Shown here piece by piece: positions 58,268 to 64,000 of a stretch of DNA of 64,000 nt (its first letter is position 1; each line of letters begins with the position of its first letter). The position numbers were made by a program, and so were the translations under genes. This stretch comes from Candidatus Villigracilis propinquus. GTDB lineage: Bacteria; Chloroflexota; Anaerolineae; Anaerolineales; Villigracilaceae. A model generated the notes under the pieces. It ran no database searches. It saw only the letters and a program-made list of their open reading frames with translations, and was not told the origin of the DNA. Location: the NCBI GenBank assembly GCA_016714565.1, contig JADKDM010000001.1, forward strand, positions 186,001 through 250,000, given 5' to 3'.

Positions 58268-59638
58268 TTATGATGATGCGATCTTTGGTTTCATTTTATG
58301 CCATGTAGTAGATTGCTGGTAGGCATAGCCTGTTCGCAGCACGCCCGCTTCATTCCACGGGCGGGAGACGATCTGCAACCCGATCGGCAGTTCTTCCTGT
58401 GTAAAGCCGCAGGGGACGGTTAGGGCGGGCAGGCCGGTCAGGTTGAAGGGCGAAGTGAAGCGCGTCAATTGGCGGGCACGTTCCACAGCATTCTCTCCCT
58501 CCAAAACGGGGGCCGCGATCGGTGTGGTTGGAAGGATGAGCATATCGAATTGATCGAACATCAGCTCGCATTTGCGCCGGACTTCGGCCTGAGTGCGTCT
58601 TGCAAGCACGTACTCGCTGGAGGAGAAAGCCGATCCCGTTTCCAGCCGCTGACGCACATCCGCACCGAACCAGTCTGGGTGTTCCTTCAATCGTTCGCGG
58701 TGGAATGCCGCGCCGTCAGCCTGGGTCATCAATGCATTGGCTTGAGCCGCTTCTCTGAGGAAATCCATATTCACTTCGGTAACGATGACACCCTGTTCTT
58801 CCAGCACTTTCGCTGCCTTGCGGACTGCTTCCAGAATTTCAGGATCAGTCACTTCTTCGATAAAGTTTCCAACCGCGAGAGCAATTTTGCGCTCCACCAT
58901 TGAATCCATTAAGTGGCTGGAATAATCGCCGGGCAATGTTTTTACGCACGTCGGGTCTTGATCGTCATATCCACCCATTACCTGCAGCATCAATGCCGCG
59001 TCTTCCACCTTGCGGGTGATGGGACCGGCATGGTCGAGATTCCACGAAAGCGGCAGGATGCCCCGCAGGCTGACGCGTCCGTAGGTGGGTTTGAGTCCCA
59101 CCACGCCGCACAGCGCAGCAGGGATGCGGATCGAGCCGCCCGTGTCTGTGCCGATGGCCGCCATGGCCATGCCTGTTGCAACCGCTACCGCACTGCCGCC
59201 AGAGGAACCGCCGGGTGTGCGCGTAATGTCCCACGGATTTCTGCACGCCCCGAAATGCGGATTGTTATTGGTTACGCCGAGCGCAATCTCATGCGTGTTG
59301 GTTTTTCCAATGATCTGCCCACCCGCTTTTTTGATTTTTTGCACAACGAAAGCATCCTCCGCTGGAATATTATCCGAGAAGAATTTGGAGCCGCCCGTGG
59401 TGCGAATACCCTTGGTGTTATACAGGTCTTTCACAGCAATCGGAATCCCTTGCAGCGGCACACTCCCGGATTGGGGCGGCGGATTTTGCTCCGGTGGGAT
59501 CACTGTGATAAAAGCGTTAAGCGTCGGGTTGAGTCTTTCAATTTGACGGTAGCAGGCGGAGGCGAGGTCTGAAGCGCTTTGCTCACTGCTTTTAACCAGG
59601 TCGCGTTGGTTGGTCAACGATAATGATTTATAGTCCAT
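58268..59638 (-). CDS. GatA-like amidase
   Basis: 456 residues of the amidase signature family: K in I-A-V-K-D-L-Y-N, cis-Ser loop P-G-G-S-S-G-G-S-A and nucleophile Ser in G-T-D-T-G-G-S-I-R-I-P. It is close to GatA in length but stands without gatB or gatC, so a free amidase is as likely as the transamidosome subunit. ATG 59638 is preferred over a TTG 9 bases upstream, because a TATAAT (59647-59652) lies 8 bases before it. Confidence 0.87.
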   Translation of the reverse strand: MDYKSLSLTNQRDLVKSSEQSASDLASACYRQIERLNPTLNAFITVIPPEQNPPPQSGSVPLQGIPIAVKDLYNTKGIRTTGGSKFFSDNIPAEDAFVVQKIKKAGGQIIGKTNTHEIALGVTNNNPHFGACRNPWDITRTPGGSSGGSAVAVATGMAMAAIGTDTGGSIRIPAALCGVVGLKPTYGRVSLRGILPLSWNLDHAGPITRKVEDAALMLQVMGGYDDQDPTCVKTLPGDYSSHLMDSMVERKIALAVGNFIEEVTDPEILEAVRKAAKVLEEQGVIVTEVNMDFLREAAQANALMTQADGAAFHRERLKEHPDWFGADVRQRLETGSAFSSSEYVLARRTQAEVRRKCELMFDQFDMLILPTTPIAAPVLEGENAVERARQLTRFTSPFNLTGLPALTVPCGFTQEELPIGLQIVSRPWNEAGVLRTGYAYQQSTTWHKMKPKIASS

Positions 59639-59646
59639 ACTGCGCA

Positions 59647-59652
59647 ATTATA
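59647..59652 (-). promoter_or_regulatory. Leaderless -10 box of the GatA-like amidase gene
   Basis: TATAAT on the minus strand ends 8 bases before the ATG at 59638, so the transcript should begin at the start codon. It overlaps an alternative TTG start, which argues against using that TTG. No strong -35 is visible. Confidence 0.55.
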
Positions 59653-59690
59653 TCCAATGAGGCGATTTTCTCTATAGCCTGTCGGTACTG

Positions 59691-59722
59691 AAAAAGTAGG
59701 CCACGCGTATGGCGTGACCTAC
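59691..59722 (-). terminator. Terminator of the formate-THF ligase gene
   Basis: Stem of two 5-bp parts around one C/A mismatch (59696-59706 with 59712-59722), followed on the minus strand by five T. It stands 27 bases behind the fhs stop. Confidence 0.7.
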
Positions 59723-59749
59723 AAATTTGTTTGGAATGTTCGAGGTCTT

Positions 59750-61741
59750 TTAGAACAATCCGAGTACTTTGCCGGTTTTCATATCAAGGTCAACATCGTA
59801 GAATACGGGGCGGGTGGGCAGGCCGGGCATGGTTCGCATATCACCGAGGATGGGATACAGGAAGCCGGCGCCAGCGGAGGCACGGATCTCGCGCACGCTA
59901 ATGCGGAAGCCCGTGGGCGCGCCCTTCTTTGTCGCATCGGTGGTGAAGGAAAGGTGTGTCTTCGCCATGCAGATCGGCAGTTTGTCAAAGCCGAGCCGGG
60001 TGTAGCGCTCGATCTGTTCTTCAGCTTCGGGGGAGTAATCCACGCCGTCGGCACGATAGATGGCAGTTGCGATCTTCTCGATCTTTTCCTTGATGGTGGT
60101 CGTATCCAACGGATACAGGAATTGGAACTTGCTCGGCTTGTCGGCTGCTTTGATGACTGCCTCAGCTAATTTCTTTGCGCCCTTGCTGCCATCTGCCCAG
60201 TGAGTGGAGACAACCGCATCCATGGCGCCCATTTTCATTGCGGCTTCGCGGATCAATTCAACTTCGGCGGGAGTATCGGTTGCAAAGGAGTTGACCGCCA
60301 CGACCACGTTCACGCCGTAGAGCAGCGCGTTTTGGACATGACGTTCAAGATTGGGCAGGCCTGCACGCAGCAGTTCGAGATTCTCGTCGGTGTATTCGGC
60401 GGCGAGGGGTTTACCAGCTACGACCTTGGGGCCGCCGCCGTGCATCTTCAACGCGCGGACGGTGGCAACCAAAACCACAACCTGAGGGATCAAGCCGGAG
60501 TAACGGCATTTGATATCGAAGAATTTTTCCATGCCGATGTCTGCACCGAAACCTGATTCGGTCACAACATAATCAGCCAGTTTGAGCGCGATCTTGTCGG
60601 CGATGATGGAAGATTGTCCGTGGGCGATATTGGCAAACGGGCCTGCATGGACGGTGGCGGGAGTGCCTTCCAAAGTCTGCATCAAGTTTGGCTTGATGGC
60701 ATCCTTCATCAACACGGTGACTGCGCCAGCCACGCCGAGGTCTTCCGCAGTGACAGCTTCGCCGCGCTTGTTGGTGGCGACTACCATCTTGCCAAAGCGG
60801 TCGCGCATATCTTCGAGAGATGTGGTCAACGCGAGGATCGCCATGATCTCGGAAGCGACAGTGATGTCGTAGCCAGACATGTGCTCGTGGCCTGCTTCAT
60901 CCTTGCCGCGGCCAACTTCCACTTCACGCAGGAAGCGGTCGTTGATGTCGATCACGCGGCGCCAGGTGATGGTCTTCTCATCAATATCGAGGCGGGCAAA
61001 GAGCGAGCGTTCTTCGGGGGTCAAATCGTTGGGATTGGTCTTCTTAATTCCCAGCTTCTGCAAACGGCGCAGCATGGTGGGGGAGAACTTGCGGTTGCCC
61101 TTCTTGTCCACCGGGCAGAGCGCATTGAATAACTTTTCATCATCCTGCATTTTTTCGTGCATCACACGCGCATCCAACGCAGCCGCTACAAGGTTGTGCG
61201 AAGCGGTGATGGCGTGAATGTCACCAGTGAGATGAAGATTGAAATCTTCCATCGGGATGATCTGCGAATATCCGCCGCCTGCCGCGCCGCCCTTGATACC
61301 AAAGGTCGGGCCTTGCGATGGCTGGCGAATGGCAGTGATGACCTTCTTGCCAAAAATTGCGCCGAGCGCCTGCGAAAGACCCACGGTGGTTGTGGTCTTG
61401 CCTTCGCCGAGCGGGGTCGGGGTAATGGCGGTCACATCTACATATTTGCCGTTCTTGCGGCTCTTCAAACGGTCGAGAATTTCAAGTTTGATCTTGGCTT
61501 TGTACGGGCCGTACAACTCAAGTTCATTTTCGCGGATGCCAAGTTCCTGCGCGATCTGCAAGATCGGCTTGAGTTTTGCGGCTTGCGCAATATCAATATC
61601 CGATGGCACAGGACGAAGGAGCTTGAGTTTCGTTGGCTTGAAAGTCACTTGTGCTTTCGCTGGAGCGGCTTTTTTAGCTGCTACTTTTTTTGCAACAACT
61701 TTCTTCGCACTTTTCTTTGCGGATTTCGCTTTGGTTGCCAT
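59750..61741 (-). CDS. fhs: Formate-tetrahydrofolate ligase, long form with Lys/Ala tail
   Basis: 663 residues, about 100 more than the usual bacterial enzyme. Residues 2-31 are almost only Lys and Ala with a few Val/Ser, like a histone-H1-type tail. The core begins at V-P-S-D-I-D-I-A-Q-A. The ATP loop is P-T-P-L-G-E-G-K-T-T-T, followed by the G-I-K-G-G-A-A-G-G-G-Y motif. About 50 extra residues (R-K-F-S-P-T-M-L-R-R-L-x-K-L-G-I-K-K-T region) stand before D-x-x-T-I-T-W-R-R-V-I-D, as in eukaryotic C1-THF synthase. It makes 10-formyl-THF from formate and ATP. AAGGAG precedes the ATG, with TATATA/TATAAT boxes just above. Confidence 0.92.
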   Translation of the reverse strand: MATKAKSAKKSAKKVVAKKVAAKKAAPAKAQVTFKPTKLKLLRPVPSDIDIAQAAKLKPILQIAQELGIRENELELYGPYKAKIKLEILDRLKSRKNGKYVDVTAITPTPLGEGKTTTTVGLSQALGAIFGKKVITAIRQPSQGPTFGIKGGAAGGGYSQIIPMEDFNLHLTGDIHAITASHNLVAAALDARVMHEKMQDDEKLFNALCPVDKKGNRKFSPTMLRRLQKLGIKKTNPNDLTPEERSLFARLDIDEKTITWRRVIDINDRFLREVEVGRGKDEAGHEHMSGYDITVASEIMAILALTTSLEDMRDRFGKMVVATNKRGEAVTAEDLGVAGAVTVLMKDAIKPNLMQTLEGTPATVHAGPFANIAHGQSSIIADKIALKLADYVVTESGFGADIGMEKFFDIKCRYSGLIPQVVVLVATVRALKMHGGGPKVVAGKPLAAEYTDENLELLRAGLPNLERHVQNALLYGVNVVVAVNSFATDTPAEVELIREAAMKMGAMDAVVSTHWADGSKGAKKLAEAVIKAADKPSKFQFLYPLDTTTIKEKIEKIATAIYRADGVDYSPEAEEQIERYTRLGFDKLPICMAKTHLSFTTDATKKGAPTGFRISVREIRASAGAGFLYPILGDMRTMPGLPTRPVFYDVDLDMKTGKVLGLF

Positions 61742-61835
61742 AGACTCTCCTTGAAATTATATATAATTTTTGCTTGCTCTATTATCCAAATAAACGATAA
61801 AAAAAGCAAGAGTTTTTCGTCATAACTTTGTCACG

Positions 61836-62636
61836 TCAGGCGGTTAGCAGCGTGCCAACATTTTCTCCGCGCAATGCCCGCTCCAAAAATCCATGCTCTT
61901 CGGCTGAAAAAATTTGTGCAGTCAACCCATTCGTTCTTTGGATCAATGCAAGCATTTCCTCCACTTTAGCCTTCATCCCACCAGTGACATCTGTACTCGC
62001 CGAGCCGCTGATTCCTGCTCGCATCTTTTCATAATCTGACAGTTGAATCTGTTTCACCAGCTTTGTCCTCGCTGGGAAATCCTCCCACACGCCCGCTTCG
62101 ATTCCTGCAAGCAGAATACGTGAAGGGGAGAACTGGTCAACCAAAAACGTAAAGACATCCTCTGTCGAAAGGATGGTTCCGCCGCGCTTCTCATCAAAGG
62201 CCACATCGCCATACACAACAGGCAGCAGGTGGACATCTAGTGCTTTTCGTATAGCCAAAATGTTGTGATGGATGACTTTGCGATCATTCGATACCATAGA
62301 TGAAGATGGCGGGAATGAGATGGCAGGCACGCCCGCATTGAAGAGAGACTCCATCACGAAGCGGTTCAACTCCGCCGCCTGAAACCGGACTTCGGCGAAG
62401 CCCATCCACTGCTCGGGGGTGTGGACTCCGTCTCGCGTGCCGTGCTTCTTCGCGGCAACGTGTCCGAATGAGCCAGAGCCATGTCCCAGAATCAGGAGCA
62501 GCTCAGGGTTTGAGTCCAGAACCGTTTTAATTTCCAGAGCCAGTTCTTTTAATTTGTCTAATCTTGGGGTGTAGGGAGTATCTTTGTCGGTGATGAGCGA
62601 TCCGCCCAATTTGAGGAGAACGATTTCTTTTGTCAT
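61836..62636 (-). CDS. Isopentenyl phosphate kinase
   Basis: 266 residues, amino-acid-kinase fold. Diagnostic blocks: L-K-L-G-G-S-L-I-T-D-K at the start, G-H-G-S-G-S-F-G-H with the catalytic His, V-V-Y-G-D-V and D-V-T-G-G-M-x-x-K. It phosphorylates isopentenyl phosphate to the diphosphate, the last step of the alternative mevalonate route known from archaea and from Chloroflexota. The frame is open for 101 more codons upstream, but those residues run through repeat 62685-62778. ATG 62636 matches relatives. TTGACC, 17 bases and TTATGT lie just upstream, leaving a very short leader. Confidence 0.87.
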   Translation of the reverse strand: MTKEIVLLKLGGSLITDKDTPYTPRLDKLKELALEIKTVLDSNPELLLILGHGSGSFGHVAAKKHGTRDGVHTPEQWMGFAEVRFQAAELNRFVMESLFNAGVPAISFPPSSSMVSNDRKVIHHNILAIRKALDVHLLPVVYGDVAFDEKRGGTILSTEDVFTFLVDQFSPSRILLAGIEAGVWEDFPARTKLVKQIQLSDYEKMRAGISGSASTDVTGGMKAKVEEMLALIQRTNGLTAQIFSAEEHGFLERALRGENVGTLLTA

Positions 62637-62684
62637 GGTGCAAGTTTTAACACATAATCGTAAAAAAGTGACAGGGTCAACCAT

Positions 62685-62778
62685 GTCATTGCGAGGGCGC
62701 TCTTGCTCTTTGCCCGAAGCAATCTCATGACGGAGATTGCTTCGTCGCCTAAGTACACAAGCGTCTCCTCGCAATGAC
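62685..62778. repeat. Dispersed palindromic repeat, copy 2
   Basis: 94-bp relative of the element at 11439-11539, with 11-bp terminal inverted repeats (62685-62695 and 62768-62778) and the inner gaagcaatct / agattgcttc pair. It lies between the divergent isopentenyl phosphate kinase and the 62808 gene, and its right end appears to supply the -35 region of the latter. Confidence 0.85.
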
Positions 62779-62801
62779 GGGCGATTTCCACATGCTATAA
62801 T
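62774..62801 (+). promoter_or_regulatory. Leaderless promoter overlapping repeat end
   Basis: ATGACG (62774-62779, within the terminal repeat) with a 16-base spacer and a perfect TATAAT (62796-62801), which ends 6 bases before the ATG. The transcript should begin at the start codon. The -35 has only four of six consensus bases. Confidence 0.5.
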
Positions 62802-62807
62802 CACGTT

Positions 62808-63626
62808 ATGGATATTCGTGCAGGCGTCTTCGCTTTTGCCTTCTTTGCTGTTGTTGCTGCATATTTTTCCGTACGGGCTGCCATCAAAACAATGCAGACC
62901 GCGCGCAAGTTGTCTTTTTATAGTTTGCGAAAACGGCATAATGCCAATGCGTGGAGATTGTTTTTTCTGGCTGTCTTTCTGCTTGGCTTTGCCTATTGGC
63001 TGCCGGTGTATGGACAGCCGATCATTTACGTCTACTTTCCGCCGTCTCCCACGCCGTCGTTGACGCCCACCATCACGCTCACCCCAACGATCACATTAAC
63101 TCCCTCGATCACCGTCCAGCCAACGTTGACATTGACTCCGTCTGTTTCGGATACTCCCACGCTCACTCTCACCCCTTATTTGCCGGTTGCCATCGAAGCG
63201 CTGTTCCTGGGGCCTGTAACCCCGAACCCCGAAGCCTTGTTCACTGCCATTCAATTCTCCACCGAGTTTGACGGCACCAACGCCGTGGACCCGAAGACCG
63301 TTTTCGAACTTCCCATCACGACCATGTACGGCGGATTCGATTACAACAATACCATTCCTGGCGTGCAGTGGACAGCGCTCTGGTATCGCAACGCTCAATT
63401 GGTCTGCTACGAAACCAAGCCCTGGGACGGCGGCACAGGCGGCATCGGCGGCTACTCCGAATGTTCCAATCCCATTGACGGCTGGCAGGCTGGCGAATAC
63501 GAAGTGCAAATTTTCATGGGCTACGAGTGGAAAGTAGTTGGCCGCTTCCGCGTTTTGGACAGTCTCATCACGCCCAGCGCAACGGGAACTCCGGATTTGT
63601 CTGTTACGGAAACGCCAACACCGTAA
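62808..63626 (+). CDS. Membrane protein with Thr/Pro linker and external domain
   Basis: 272 residues. Two membrane spans (about 4-24 and 48-68) separated by a basic loop, then a Thr/Pro-rich spacer built of repeated L-T-P-T/S-I-T units (about 78-124) and an external domain (about 125-255) with three Trp and two Cys (L-V-C-Y-E and E-C-S-N). The tail is again Thr/Pro-rich. No family was recognised. The linker style matches the lipoproteins at 8810 and 53027. Confidence 0.7.
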   Translation: MDIRAGVFAFAFFAVVAAYFSVRAAIKTMQTARKLSFYSLRKRHNANAWRLFFLAVFLLGFAYWLPVYGQPIIYVYFPPSPTPSLTPTITLTPTITLTPSITVQPTLTLTPSVSDTPTLTLTPYLPVAIEALFLGPVTPNPEALFTAIQFSTEFDGTNAVDPKTVFELPITTMYGGFDYNNTIPGVQWTALWYRNAQLVCYETKPWDGGTGGIGGYSECSNPIDGWQAGEYEVQIFMGYEWKVVGRFRVLDSLITPSATGTPDLSVTETPTP

Positions 63627-63631
63627 GCTTT

Positions 63632-63683
63632 GTGGTCTCGATACGTTCCTCGCCAAAATCGGCTCGGAACTACTCGACCACCA
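63632..63683. repeat. Palindromic repeat with tggtctcgata ends
   Basis: 52-bp element between the 62808 and 63706 genes with ends tggtctcgata and tactcgaccacca that are imperfect inverted copies. It shares both ends with the 33-bp insert at 49780-49812. Confidence 0.6.
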
Positions 63684-63705
63684 ACTATAAATTGGAGGAA
63701 AACTT

Positions 63706-64000
63706 TTGACCGAAAAAGCATTTCAAGATTACTATCCCGATCACATGGCACATTGCTACGGCTGCGGAAGCCTGAACGAATTGGGGCATCAGATCAAAAG
63801 TCATTGGGACGGGGAAGAGTCGGTTGCGTATTTTCAGCCCAAGCCGTTTCACACGGCCATCCCGGGCTATGTCTACGGCGGGCTGCTGGCTTCGCTGATC
63901 GATTGCCACGGGACAGGCACCGCCGCTGCGGCAGCCTACCGAGCCGAAAACCGCGCCATGGACACCGAACCCGCATTGCGCTATCTCACCGCTTCCCTGC
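63706..64000 (+). CDS. PaaI-like hotdog thioesterase (partial)
   Basis: The first 98 residues are in the window and the gene runs off the right edge. The pattern H-C-Y-G-C-G-x-L-N-x-x-G-H-x-I and the helix start P-G-Y-V-Y-G-G-L-L-A-S-L-I-D-C-H match the PaaI/YbgC hotdog fold, in which the G-G-x-x-A-x-x-x-D helix packs against the substrate acyl-CoA. The start is TTG, supported by GGAGG 7 bases upstream. Confidence 0.75.
   Translation, partial: MTEKAFQDYYPDHMAHCYGCGSLNELGHQIKSHWDGEESVAYFQPKPFHTAIPGYVYGGLLASLIDCHGTGTAAAAAYRAENRAMDTEPALRYLTASL

Noticed and set aside
62637..62939. A 101-residue N-terminal extension of the isopentenyl phosphate kinase
   Set aside because: It is encoded mainly by the palindromic repeat 62685-62778, and the kinase fold starts right after ATG 62636.

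Overview
The window looks like a chromosomal segment of a member of Chloroflexota, most likely class Anaerolineae. This is inferred from the gene repertoire, not from a marker gene. The pointers are lipoproteins with Thr/Pro-rich linkers behind a lipobox, an FHA domain fused to an OmpR-type winged helix beside a Ser/Thr kinase, a CpXC zinc-ribbon protein, a YvcK-like protein with two N-terminal membrane spans, a huge secreted protein built of DUF11-like and SdrD-B-like domains, a TtuB/TtuA pair, and several promoters that place the transcript start on the ATG. Base composition is close to balanced. No rRNA, tRNA, CRISPR array, prophage or transposase gene was seen.

Layout. 1-4.1 kb: end of a membrane protein, a GH25-SH3-phosphodiester-glycosidase wall enzyme, YraN and a GT4 glycosyltransferase. 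4.2-10 kb: tRNA thiolation pair ttuB-ttuA, Ser/Thr kinase divergent from FHA-wHTH, a PPOX-like flavoprotein, a PIG-L deacetylase and a duplicated-domain lipoprotein. 10-15 kb (minus strand): CpXC protein, frameshifted oligoendopeptidase F, GAF-PAS histidine kinase. 15.4-25 kb: a 3016-residue surface protein carrying an LPATG motif followed by its own sortase domain, then a TIR protein, then a poly-C tract. 25-36 kb: class III aminotransferase and ROK kinase divergent from yvcK, then the glycolytic block gap-pgk-(membrane protein)-Ser/Thr kinase-tpiA and two membrane proteins. 36-45 kb (minus strand): small enzymes, methyltransferases, DUF1801 paralogs, an amidase and upp. Several of these are interrupted by indels or stops. 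45-48.6 kb: TetR, ferredoxin, DUF998 and an F420-type oxidoreductase in one direction, then two zinc-ribbon membrane proteins in the other. 48.8-56.6 kb: acyl-CoA synthetase, a polytopic GT-C-like protein and two FGE/SUMF1-type lipoproteins. 56.7-64 kb: membrane beta-propeller protein, GatA-like amidase, long-form formate-tetrahydrofolate ligase, isopentenyl phosphate kinase, a Thr/Pro-rich membrane protein and the start of a PaaI-like thioesterase.

The most interesting items are (1) the giant adhesin with an LPXTG-type motif about 75 residues before the catalytic His of a sortase domain in the same polypeptide; (2) a methyltransferase gene with two adjacent in-frame TGA codons followed at SECIS-like distance by a perfect 8-bp hairpin; (3) short palindromic repeats that appear to have been inserted in frame into two enzymes; and (4) a formate-THF ligase with a Lys/Ala-rich tail and the longer insert known from eukaryotic C1-THF synthases. 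Several frameshifts and a poly-C tract suggest that some sequence errors remain, so the broken genes should be confirmed before biological conclusions are drawn.
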